Shown piece after piece: positions 47,270-58,600 of a DNA stretch of 64,000 bases. The translations under genes were made by a program, and so were the position numbers. The notes below the pieces were generated by a model, which saw only the letters and a program-made list of their open reading frames with translations, did no database searches and was not told the DNA's origin. The stretch comes from Bedellia somnulentella (lineage: Eukaryota; Arthropoda; Insecta; Lepidoptera; Bedelliidae): the NCBI GenBank assembly GCA_963576735.1, contig OY755174.1:2046001-2110000 (forward strand), written 5' to 3'. How positions within the stretch are numbered: position 1 is the stretch's first letter; the number at the start of each line of letters is the position of its first letter.

Positions 47270-47400
47270 TGATCTATGTGCAAAATTCCGAAGTGTTAAA
47301 AACAAAAGGGCTTTATAAATATATTGATGCATTATGCAGATCTGCTAGGATCGTACAAGGTAGCGATCCTTAATCTTCGGCTAACCCTGTAACTGTATCT
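47270..47400 (+). repeat. RTE-like LINE, degenerate 3' fragment
   Basis: ATCTGCTAGGATCGTACAAGG-TAGCGATCCTTAATC and CTTCGGCTAACCCTG resemble the RTE 3' region. Confidence 0.5.
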
Positions 47401-47754
47401 AAATAAACACTAATTCAAATGAGATACACACAGTTACGACCTTTTATTATTTCAACTGGATAATGGCTACTGTAATTAATTAAATATCATTATAAAATAC
47501 TCAATAGTTCCTACATCACAATAAGTGTGCGCATTAGATTTCATTGGTTCTTTATTTTATTTCAAAAAGGTGATATACTCTTAACTAAACGACGTTTTTT
47601 TGTTCTCGACAATCACGCGAACGAAGTCGCGGGCACAGCTAGTAACAAATAAAATCAAAATGTACTGCTGCTGGTTTTTAACACGTTTATATTAGCTTCA
47701 CCTGTATGTATGTATGGTATGTTAGTATGTATGTAACCGACTTCTTTAAACTCG

Positions 47755-48425
47755 ATTTTACATACATACATACACGTACTCACGCCGTTAATTCCCATAG
47801 GGGTAGGCAGAGGCTATTGATCGCCACTTCGTACGATCCTAGCAACTCTCTAGCTTCGTCTACATCCATCAATCTTTTCATACATGCTCTTTTATTCTTC
47901 ATACTTCGGACGCCTGCCTTTTTGAGCACACTCTCAATTTGGTCCAAGTATGTCCTCCGTGGCCGTCCTCTGCTATCACTGCCTTCTACATTAGCTCTAT
48001 ACCTTTCAGCAATTTCCTATCATCCATCCTCTCGATGTTCCCAAACCATCTCAACATTCCTTTTTCAATCTTACTTATATCATCTTTAACACCGCATCTT
48101 TCACGAATCACGTCATTCCTTCCACGATCACAAAACCTTACATTACAAACTTTTCTGAGGGACCCTACTGCATTCACTCTGCTTTCATGCTTCTTCTGCC
48201 ACACCCAACATTCACTGCCATACATAAGCGTAGGGACAAGAACAGCATCATGCACAGCTATTCGGGCCTTTTCGGACACCGATTGACTAGGCATTAGACT
48301 GTCCAGTGCTCCATTATTCGCATTACCGTTTTTCACTCTTCTCTCGATATCTTCAACACACTTTTCATCTCTAGTAAACACACATCCCAGATTTGAAATA
48401 CTCGATTTTGACCCACTTTAAACGG
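47755..48425 (-). mobile_element. RTE-like LINE, 3' part of ORF2 and 3' end
   Basis: The minus strand has an open frame of 131 residues (48381-47986) with RRVKNGNANNGALDSL, SVSEKARIAVHDAVLVPTLM, YGSECWVWQKKHESRVNAV and IEKGMLRWFGNIERM. It is the C-terminal end of an RTE-clade RT ORF, after the catalytic part. The 3' end continues through CTTTTTGAGCACACTC (in reverse) to ACTCACGCCGTTAATTCCC-ATAGGGGTAGGCAGAGG and a (CATA)n tail at 47755. This is the youngest RTE piece in the window. Confidence 0.8.
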
Positions 48426-48504
48426 ACCTACTGCGGATTTTTTCGTCTTTCGAGCAACCCACGCTTTTTCAAGATTTTCACCTTGTATGCGGATATATTT
48501 TTTA

Positions 48505-48711
48505 GTTACGTAGCCAGAGCCAAGGAATTAAAAATTCCTCAGCCACTTTTGTAAATTTTAGTGGGGTAAAGATGGTAAAATGAAGGTTATTTGTGATGGG
48601 TCTCCAACCGCATCGCCAAAAAATTCCTTAAAGGCCCCAATACCGTTAGTCGCCTCTTACGTACTCCCACCGGAAGAAATGGGGTAGTGCTATTCTAAGC
48701 CGACACTACAG
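48505..48711 (-). repeat. SINE-B copy (first of three in a row)
   Basis: It lacks the extreme 3' tail and starts at TACGTAGCCAGAGCC. The rest is complete, to GCCGACACTACAG. Confidence 0.8.
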
Positions 48712-48756
48712 AACTTTATTTTTTAGTCTAACTATATTTATTTGGTGACGATTACG

Positions 48757-48911
48757 ATACATACATACATATACTCACGGCTATATTTCCCTAGAAGGGG
48801 TAACCAGAGCTAAGGAATTATAAATTAATAAAAAGCCCCGATACCCTTAGTCGCCTCTTACGACACCCATCGGTAGAAAGGGGTAGCGACATTCTAAGCC
48901 GGCACTACACG
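48757..48911 (-). repeat. SINE-B copy with an internal deletion (second of three)
   Basis: The 3' tail and end are present (ACTCACGGCTATATTTCCC), then sequence jumps from AGGAATTATAAATTA directly to AAAAAGCCCCGATACCC. About 90 bp of the middle are missing. Confidence 0.8.
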
Positions 48912-49064
48912 GTAACGATTACGATAACGATTTCTTTCTGGATTTCTGTTAACTAAAATCTTCTAATCGATATAATGGCGTAGTTATGCCTTGTAAATAC
49001 CTTCTGATAAGATCACTAATTGTAATGTGCCCGACAAAAATGTTTTGAGAATAAATGTGTGAGA

Positions 49065-49145
49065 GTAATTGTCGGTCCTTCGGGGCCCCCTGGGATTGGG
49101 GTCCTGGGCCAGTGCCCCGTGTGCCCTTATGGTAAAGACAGTACT
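49065..49145 (-). repeat. Short dispersed GGGGCC-rich repeat, copy 2
   Basis: CTTCGGGGCCCCCTGG, GGGGTCCTGGGCCAGTG and CCCCGTGTGCCCTTATGG, next to the tail of a SINE-B. It shares words with 45003-45080 in opposite orientation. Confidence 0.4.
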
Positions 49146-49146
49146 G

Positions 49147-49392
49147 CATACATACATATACTCACGGCTATAAATCCCTAGAAGGGGTAGCCCGAGCTAA
49201 GGAATTAGAAACTCCTCAGCCACTTTTGGAAGTTGCGTGGGGAAAAGATGGTAAAAATAAAGGTTGTTGGTGATGGGTCTCCAACCGCATCGCCCAAAAT
49301 TCCCTTAAAAAACCACAATACCGTTAGTCGCCTCTTACGTACACCCACCGGAAGAAATGGGGTAGTGCTATTCTAAGCCGACACTACACAGC
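49147..49392 (-). repeat. SINE-B, full-length copy (third of three)
   Basis: It runs from CATACATATACTCACGGC to GCCGACACTACACAGC, complete. Confidence 0.88.
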
Positions 49393-49589
49393 ATTACTAG
49401 TTACTTTTCCTTTCTCCTTTAAGCATATACCTGATAAATACTAATAGACATATCTGGGAAAACCCACTTAAACTGGTAGATATCAAGATTACACAGATCA
49501 AGTTAGCCAAAGCCCCAAAGAAAGTACAATAATAACTTGCGGCTTACATTCAGCATCCATTTTAGGTTTGTTCGCATTAATTTTCTGTA

Positions 49590-49735
49590 TGGAAAGATTG
49601 ATGGATGTGAACGAAGCTTGCAATGGCGATCAACAGTCTCTGTCTGCCCCGAAACATGACAATGTCATTTGATGTTCAGAAGTATTAGTACCTCTGCCAA
49701 CCCCTTCGGGGATATATGGCGTGAACGTTTGAGTT
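49590..49735 (+). repeat. RTE/SINE-A chimera
   Basis: Positions 49590-49660 are RTE (GGAAAGATTGATGGATGTG, GAACGAAGC, GGCGATCAACAGTCTCTG, TCTGCCCC). From about 49664 the sequence is the 3' end of SINE-A (AATGTCATTTGATGTTCAG, AAGTATTAGTACCTCTGCC, CCCCTTCGGGGATATATGG). There is no spacer between them. Confidence 0.65.
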
Positions 49736-50817
49736 TGACTCTCGTCCCTATGATAACCTCACCATGAACCGCAGAAGTCGACGTTTTTGTATTGTAATTC
49801 CGACTCACTCAGAAGTTTAGACGGGATACCGATTGAAAGGTCTTAAAACTACAATCAAGGTACAGATTGTAATCGAGAGCTTTTTGTTGCACATCTTAGT
49901 TATATAATTATGCAGACATTTTGTTCTTGATTAGAAGTAAAATTGGCGATCTTATGATAGAGTGATCTATTCCAGACTGCCCCTGGGTGGTAAGATCAGT
50001 AAACTAGTTGTAATAATGTAAATGAGTCGGGGCGCCTATTTGGCTCTCATTACATATTTCATTGGTTTGCAAAATGTTGTATCATTTTGAGGAGCTAAAT
50101 AAAGTTTTTTTTACTTTTACTTTAATGATATGAAGATATTTAAACCATAGAGAAGTTGAAATAATTATTATTTATGTGTCTTCTAAAATATACACTAATG
50201 TCACAAAACTATTATTGTGGTCCGTTTGTTCAATGTGCCCTGGCCATATGTTCCATTGACTTCATTTACTCGCTAAAAGTATTCATTTACTTATTCAACG
50301 GTTGGTTAAAGGTATGTATGTAATGTACAAAGTCCCAAATCCTCATCAGAGAGCAATAGGTCAGCCAATTTTCAGAATCCATACGCAGACATGCCAAACC
50401 TTTTTTGCAAATTCAGTCGCTCGTTTGACTTTTGATAAGGGTCGAGTCGACTTTAATTTTATTTGGTAAACGCCCGCTTAAGGTTGCTTTGTATTATTTA
50501 GTTTAAGACACTATTGAATACCAATAACGCATACGATTAGTTTTGCATATTATTATAAGTACATATACTATTTTTATGTGCACACAAACAGTTCAAAAAC
50601 ACGAGGTTGAGATTTTTTGGACCTCAAATAAGTATTACCACATGTAATGTAATTTTGGTCTTCTGGTCTATCACAGTTTTCTAATTATGAAACTTCATGC
50701 AGTTGGCACACGCGATGAGGTTTTTAGCAAATTCCTTCTTGAGGCTCACAAAATCCATTAACCCTCGTCACTCTATGTCGACTAAAATAAATAAAATAGA
50801 TGTACTACAAAAAACAT

Positions 50818-51010
50818 TTTTAGGGTTCCGTTGCCAAACAGTAAAAAAGTAAACCCATTTAGTTTCGTCATGTCTGTCTTTCTGTCCGTATGTCATAGCA
50901 TTTTAACTCCGAAACTGTTGTGATTACACAGTCGAAACTTGACTGAGATGCGTATTGTAAAAACCATACTGTTTTATGGGTTCTTAGTCATAAAAGTTAT
51001 TTTTATCACA
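50818..51010 (+). repeat. AGGGTTCCGTA lepidopteran repeat, 5' fragment
   Basis: TTTTTAGGGTTCCGTTGCC, AAACAGTAAAAAAG, TTCGTCATGTCTGTC and TCTGTCCGTATGTCAT. It matches the start of 30926-31550. Confidence 0.7.
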
Positions 51011-51660
51011 GTCATATTTATTAAGGAAGCAAAAGAATTATTTCTAGAATTCTAAAAAAATAAAATAATTCTTCACTTTCTTTTCTTGCATTTCATAGTT
51101 CGCATCATACTCTGTTTTTTCCTCTAACTTGCGCAACGATACATTTCGAATAAAAAATATTTTAAATAAAATAATCATCGGGCTCGCCTTTAGCCACTTT
51201 TAATTCTAAGTCTATGAAGGTACCACCCACGTGATAGCCTTTAAAAACACATGTATATAATAGGATGGAAAAGGTGAAAATCTACTAGCATGAAACGCTT
51301 ATTTACGTACTACTTTATAGTCCTCTCTTATCATGTCTTCAAATTTTATTTTAAATATGAGTATTTATGACTACTGATAACGTTAATATTTCTTTGTAGA
51401 TGAGTAACATCCCCTTGTCGTTTAAAAGTGATTCGAGCTTCATTGCTTTTTTATCACTTTGGTTGGAATGCAGTTATACAAATAAGCGTCCTGTTTTTTG
51501 TTCCTCAAACATACTTTTCGTGTTTTTACGACTTGGTTATGTAACCGCTGCTGTAGTGACAGATTCCGGGGTGCTTGCTAGATGACTTTCGGTAACAAAA
51601 TTTCGAACATACTGAGTTAAATAGATATTGATTTAAATTTATATTCGCATTTATGGTTGA

Positions 51661-51756
51661 TATAAAAGTGAAATACCGGTTAAAGTAGTAGCTTTATAGT
51701 TAGTTCGATGGCCAAGTGGCAGTCGGGGCGGGCTGGTCATCGGCCCCCGCCGACAG
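51661..51756 (+). promoter_or_regulatory. Candidate TATA promoter and short first exon upstream of Oatp
   Basis: TATAAAAG at 51661-51668. About 30 bp downstream is a possible start region, then an exon-like GC-rich stretch ending ACAG|GTGAGTTTCG (donor at 51757). An ATG at 51708 (MAKWQSGRAGHRP) is spliced in phase 1. Joined to the acceptor at 52538 it would stop after a few codons, so it would be an upstream ORF rather than the Oatp start. The link by splicing is inferred. Confidence 0.4.
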
Positions 51757-51959
51757 GTGAGTTTCGCAAGTCCAGTTACCCGTATGACTCGATCGCATTT
51801 ATATTCTGTCGTTGATGTTGTGCGATCTAATGGCGTGTCTATTACGGTTTTACTACTAATACTATTCATTGAAACGCGTAGATATTTCATAACTTAAATG
51901 CCAGTTCCTGTTTAATGCATCGTAGTAAAAGTAAAAGGATTTTTTCTGTTTGATCCGGA

Positions 51960-52265
51960 TTCGACGGCTACCGAGCGCAGCGGAAGGATTACAAACGAAC
52001 ACGCAGCGGAGCCTCGGCGTGACTTTGATGGAATTAAACATACAAAGAAAAGGAGATAGGGTCGGGACGACTTTTGAGTATTGATGTGTGCGTTAAAAAA
52101 ACGGATGGGCATTGTATAAAAAATGTTGCGTGGGGATGTGTGGAGAGGCGGGCGTGGAGCCGCGTGCTCGGTGCAGCAATTGCAGTTTCTCGTGGTCGCG
52201 GCCCGAGCGCGCACGCAGCCTCCGCCGCCCTCGCCCTCCTCCGTCCTCTCGCCACAGATCACTCA
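51960..52265. other. GC-rich stretch between the candidate promoter and the first Oatp coding exon
   Basis: CpG-rich sequence with runs such as CTCCGCCGCCCTCGCCCTC. All six frames are partly open only because of base composition, and the frames overlap one another. I see no conserved protein. It is probably 5' untranslated or promoter sequence. Confidence 0.35.
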
Positions 52266-52614
52266 ACCTCTCTCCCGAAAACCAAACTTTTCCATTGAAC
52301 ATTTATCACATATCCAGTTTTACGCCGCGAACGTTTAACGTTGTACCTGTTGTTTTGTGAAGTGATCTCACGCAAATTTAACTTGACCCCAACAGTTTAA
52401 TAAGAGAGACTAAGTTATCGAAGCTGCATGAGCCTACGGGATGGCCGCTGTACTCATGACGATGTCAGTCAACTAACATAAATTTATTATTGAACTATAA
52501 AATATTACAATACTACAACAATTCTTCCTTGGTTTCAGGTCGCAACCTGAAAAGAAGCTAGGGCCGAGCGGGGAGGCAGAGTCGGGTCCCGGCGGCGACG
52601 ACACGGCCGGCGCG

Positions 52615-55600
52615 ATGAAGGGCGTGGAGGCCACGGCCGAGGAGCAGGAGCGGCTCGCGGCCGGCAACAACAACGGCTTCCTCGACTGCAAGCTCGCCGT
52701 CCCCCACAGAGTGCCCAAGACCGCCTTCCACTCGACGCGAGTGTTTATGCTCGTCTTTCTGTCAGGATGGGTTCTCCAGGGGATGTTTCTCACGTACTTC
52801 GTGAGTGTGACGACAACGGTAGAAAAGCTGTTCAAAGTAGAATCGAAGACGACGGGCACGCTGTTGGCGGCGACGGAGATCGGGCAGATATGTACGGCGT
52901 TGTTTTTGACGTATTTGGCGGGACGGGGCCACCGGCCGCGCTGGATCGCGTGCATGATGTTGGTGCTGGCGGTGGGCGTGCTGGGCTGCGTGCTGCCTCA
53001 CCTGTACTATGGCACGGAGTTGTTGGAGGTGCACCTGGACGCGCACCAGCCCGTGGCGGCCGCGGTGTGCTACCCGGCCAGCAACCGCACCGAGTGCGAC
53101 GCGGCGCAGGCCACCAAGACGGTCGCGCACTCCTCCATCACGGCCGTCGTCATCCCCTGGCTGTTCTTCTGCATGCTCATCGTGGGGGTCGGCCAGACCG
53201 GCATCGCCACGCTCGGGATACCCTACGTCGATGACAATGTTGGCAGCCGACAGTCACCGCTTTATATGGGTGAGTTTCACTTTGTTTATTTTACTATGTT
53301 CTGTAGGATTGGAAGTCACAATACATTTCGTTACAACAAAGCGTAAAATTGAATAGTACTACTACTTTTACTTTGTTACTTGCTAAGGTTGTTAGCTTTT
53401 TTATGATAGTTTTAAAGTTAAGGACGCGTTTATAATTCAAGACTCAATGGGAATACGATCGCGGTTAAATAAATGCATAAAGTATCGATCACGCGATGTT
53501 TTATAAAATACAAAGTCTCGAAGTTGAAAGGAAAGATTTGCATTGATAATGAGCACGCGAAGTGGTGATGTGGTATCCCATGTCCGAATAAATAACCAGC
53601 ATAGTAAATCATAGCGAGTGCCCACTGCCCGCCGCCGCCGCCGCCCACTACGAGACGCCCACAGACGTGGCGGCAGCGGCGGCGGCGGCGGCGGGCCTAC
53701 AATAAGACCTTGCGTTTTATAGGGTCTTGCAAGGACGTTTCAGATATAATAACAAATCGTATAATCGTGTAGAGTTCCCTTTACATGATTTTTTGGCATT
53801 AAGTATGAAAACGAAGACCTCTACGTCTTTGCAGTTTGGATGGAGTAGATAGTAGAACATTTTGATGATTATAGTTGGATGAGGAAGACTAAAAGGATCT
53901 ATTATGCTTATGACGAATGAATTATGACTGTAAGAATATAAGAGCGAATGCCTAACCAACGACAACATATATGGCATAAGGCTATCTATGTGTAAAATCT
54001 GCGTCATCAATACAAAATCAATTTCGTACCGAAAAAACGTAGATCACGATTCAGTCCAAAGTGCACACTAGTAATATTGAAAGGTGACTTTGGCCACAAT
54101 GCACACATCCCGAATTCCTGGTTTGTCCTTGCACCTTGTTTGGGTGCTAAATTCTAATGCAATGTTGTTCTTGTGGAACACGGGCGCATGTTATGGCTGC
54201 CGTATTTCAAGAGCACGTTCGTATGACCTTTCGATGTAAGAACAATCGTGTTATGGTTAAATGCAATCTAGCCATAAGTCATTTCATGCTGCAAAATGAA
54301 AACAAAAGAGCGTTGCTTTCGATTCGGAGTCTGATTTGTCATTGTTTGTTGCGTTTATTCTTAATTATTTATGTACGTATGCAGTCACGTCTAGTTCCTT
54401 ATCGGGGTAGGTCACGTTTAGTAATGAACGAGAAAAGATGGTGACCGGATTCAATAATGGGTTGGCAATAGCATCGTACAAAAAAAACAGCAGCTCCGTT
54501 AGACCTTTAGTAGTTATTACGCTATGCTGAAAAGAAAAGAGACCAGTGTTACTCTTTTAGATTCCCAGTTATTCTAAATTATACTAAATAGGTTTATTAT
54601 ACTACATAGGTTTTCGGACTTATCTTCTGACTTTTACCCGTGATTCTCAATATACATATATCTTAAGTCGAAAGAAAAGATATGGCTATCATTGCTATGA
54701 AGAGCCCTTTTAACCAATTTATTTTCGAGCGCTTTGACCGATTGCCGCCGAACTTTCACGTTGCATGACGCACCAATAGTTACAAACTTGTATTTTCGAT
54801 GCTCTTACTTCTTGTACATTTATGAAAGAGGCTTAAAAAACCAAAAATTAAGTAGTTTTGTCACTAAAATATGATATAAAATGTTCAAATAAAAAATAAC
54901 TATCTGAATTTTGAAGCCATTTTACACACTTGAAAAAATAAACATAGCTGAGTTTGTACTTGCCGAATTAGTAACACTGTATAAGAACATTAGTGAATAG
55001 AACTATAGTCGTAAGGAAAATGTGAATGGAGAAACTCGGACGGACTAACAAATTTATATTGACTGCGCGGAATATCGGTTGGAAGCACTTTAAAACTACA
55101 GCTAGTCATATATACATACATACATACATTCATATACTCACGGCTATAAATTCCTGAACGGGGTAGCCAGAACTTTCGAATGAGAAATTCCTCAGCCGCT
55201 CTTGGAAGTTGATTGGGGAAAAGATGGTAATAATAAATGTTTTTGGTGACGGGTCTCCAACCACATCGCCCAAAAATCACTTTAAAAGTCCCTATACCCT
55301 TAGTCGCCTCTTACGATCACCCACGGGTAGAAATGGGGTAGTGTTATTCTAAGCCGACACTACACAGTCATATATGTATGTCTAAATCATACACTAATGT
55401 CACCAAACTGCACATTGAATTCCCAAGATGTTAAACATGCACTGGCGGCTGCTTACACAAACATATATATATATATCATTCTCAAATTGGAGTCATATTT
55501 ACTATGCCTCCCTTTTAATAAGTTTAGGAATTATAGAGGCTGGCTTCTGAAATGTGACGAATAAAAGGGCATGTATGGAAATTATATGAATGAAAAGGAA

Positions 55601-58600
55601 GCTAGTGAGTTTGGAGGGAAATTAGAGCTATGTTTTTCAGGATGGATAAAGTGGCAATCGTAAAGAGTCTTTCTTTCATTCATTAATAATATTCATTTCA
55701 GTTCTAAGCCTTGTTTACCTTCCAAGTTTTTACTGTAACCAATACATACAAAAACAGAACTATAAACATTATAGTTTTTTGTTATCTATTAATATCTTGC
55801 GTCGTAATTAATTATACTTACTCATACCTTATTATTATTAATAAAAACTTTATATTAAACAAACTATTACGTTGTTTAGTTGTTCAAAAAGTACGGGCTT
55901 TTTGATACTTTTGCTAAAATTGTATGGATGCACTTATTGTAATATTAGTTATCAGGTGCATTCCTTTACATGATATTTCATAATGCCTTATCAGTTATGA
56001 TATGTGTGTTACCGGCTCTGTTATCAGTGTTTATTAATATTGTCGTGACCTGATTTTCCTTGTCGTATTTAATAATGGACTTAATAAGTATTCAATAATT
56101 CGGCGCAGAATATTTTGGTGGTATTACATCACGTCGAAAACGTATTGTTATTGATTTGCTTAAATGCCTGACCTTACACACATTCAATTACTTAATATGT
56201 AATAAACGTTATGGCTTGGAACTTTTATGACTGTGTTTTTTGTAGTAATATATTTTTATGCATGATATATTAAACGAAATTAATTTTACATTCTAATCCA
56301 TCAAACAGTCATGCTGTATAGGGTTAGAATAGTGTCGTATGTTCCAACAATATTTTATTTTATCGTCTTTTTCGAATTGTTGATTTGGAAGCTCTGACAC
56401 CACATTACTGACTGTTAAAATATTACTTTTTTAGATACATTAATAACTAACATAATATTGATTGACGCACTTGTTATCTAAGAAAACAATGAATGTAATG
56501 AACAGTAGGAATCTATCACGCGCCTGACAAGCTAAAAATCTATGTAGAGCAGAACAAGATAAGGGTGTTGCACAAACGCACTGTCTATTTCAGTCGTCAC
56601 CGCTTACTGTAACGCGGTCAATGGGTCGATGTCTCGTCCAGCGTTCTTTCCTTAATGCACCTCTCTGTGGCGAAAATGACGGGAAAACTGTTTTATTTTT
56701 AATTTTGTTCTCTTTTTGAACGGCGGAAAAGGTTGAGGTTTTGTTCGTTTTTGTCCTTTATATCTGCCATTAAATCGATGAGTAGTGCTCGTGGATTTAT
56801 TAATAGCGGTAAATAGAAGTAAAGGCATTTTTATGCTCTCCCTGAAAGAGTAAAGAAGATGTATTGAAATTGATACTGCCTGAATATAAGGAAAAAATAC
56901 TTCTACCGAAAACATACAAAATACGTTGATACTTAGATTTGTGTTGCTTTTATTTTCTATCTTTCCTGTATATTTTCATTATGTTTTTTGTTAACTGGTA
57001 GCCCAGTGTCCTGTGTTGTGGTTAGAATGTGTTATGCTCTTTGATGTGATGTGTAATAGGATACTTTGTGTCAGCTACCTGGCTTGATGTTGTAACCTGT
57101 GGTTATAATGGTACAATATTCATATTCGGTTCATTACGATTTGTAGAATGAAAGTATTGAATAATAATTAATAATGGGACATCTGTATTAGTCGTGCTAA
57201 GGGCGACCAAAGTTACGAAATGCTAGTTAAATACTCCTCGGGCGTTTGTTTTAATATATGGAATTCCCTATATTGTATAAGTTATATTTTAATTTTCTAA
57301 CTAAGTTCCAGTTTGCATCAAATTAGGTCCAGTAGCCATTGAGTACCATCATACAGACGTGCATTAATAATATTCATCGGATTACTCCATTATTATAGAG
57401 CTATTCCTAATTTCTAATACTCTGCAATATCAGAAATAAGGCGTGCTTATAATGTAGCTTCTAGTTGGTTATTACTTTAGTTCCAATATGAATGCGTTAT
57501 TGGCAATGTAATCCGCAATGCATGGTTAGTTGGGGCAGGCTCGGGTTTACTGCAGCCATTGTGTTGCGATTAGATTGCGCAATTGTTTCTATTCGCATTA
57601 CTCATTTCACCCATCGTGGCTTTGACAATCAATTTGTGATGGAGAGATTTGAGATTGTTGGGTCTGACTGTTTAACGTGCCTGAGTGTGCGGCATTCATC
57701 CCTAAAAAGGGAGCAAGCGATTGATAATATAATGTCTATCCACAGATGCATTGGGATGTTCATTGGCGAAAAGACGATGAAGTAAATCAAATCACCCATA
57801 GAGTAAACAAAATTGTTATCGATACGAATAAAGCACCTTCTGAATCTGAAAGAGCGCCTTTACTACTTTTCGTACTTTTTTTAGTATTAAGATTAATAAA
57901 AGTATTTGGTTTTTTTTATGAAATTCTCGACTTTAAAAACATTGCATTGTGGCTATATACTAAAGATATTTGTTACATGCTATGTTTCCGTTATATTACA
58001 TTAGAAAAGCACGTGTTTATGATAGTTACATAAAACTCCGATGCATTACTGGCGCAACTTGCATTGTTGGGTTAGGTCGTGTGCGAGCGGAATGGAGATT
58101 AGATTATCTAATTGTTTCAATTGGCGTTTAATGGATCGTGATAGTACTGGTGATAAGCGATCTATTGGAAAACTGATTTCGTTTGAAACGTATGCTTTGT
58201 GTGTACTTTTAATTTGATGACAATAAGCTTCTCACAAGGTGAACTGATGCCTTATGCAACGTCACGGTAAGCCAATGATAAGGGCAACTTAGAACTGGTC
58301 CTTAGGGGCGGCATATTGGAAGTTGAATTAGGAATACATTGTACAATAAAGGATGATCGGTGATGCATCTCCAGCCTCGACGCCCAAAAATAATCTAATA
58401 ATCCCCAAGGCCCTTAGTCACCTTTTGCAAAAATTACAGAAAGAAATGGTTTAGTGCTGCTCTGAGTTAACACTATGGAGCTTATATTTACACTATGCAC
58501 ATGTCATACGCATGAGTTGGAGCAAAATATTAATTCGAATTATTTAACGGTGAGGGAAAACATCGTGAGGAAACCCACATGGCTGAGTTATACTTAGTCA

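Noticed and set aside
47706..48286. Plus-strand frames of 115 and 127 codons
   Set aside because: They are antisense to the RTE ORF (IEKGMLRWFGNIERM), which is the conserved reading.
52767..53356. Alternative-frame ORFs of 115-155 codons across the Oatp exon
   Set aside because: Third-position GC richness keeps other frames open; they overlap the clear Oatp frame and show no conserved features.
55460..55480. (AT)n run as a replication or regulatory element
   Set aside because: It is a short simple repeat with no supporting context.
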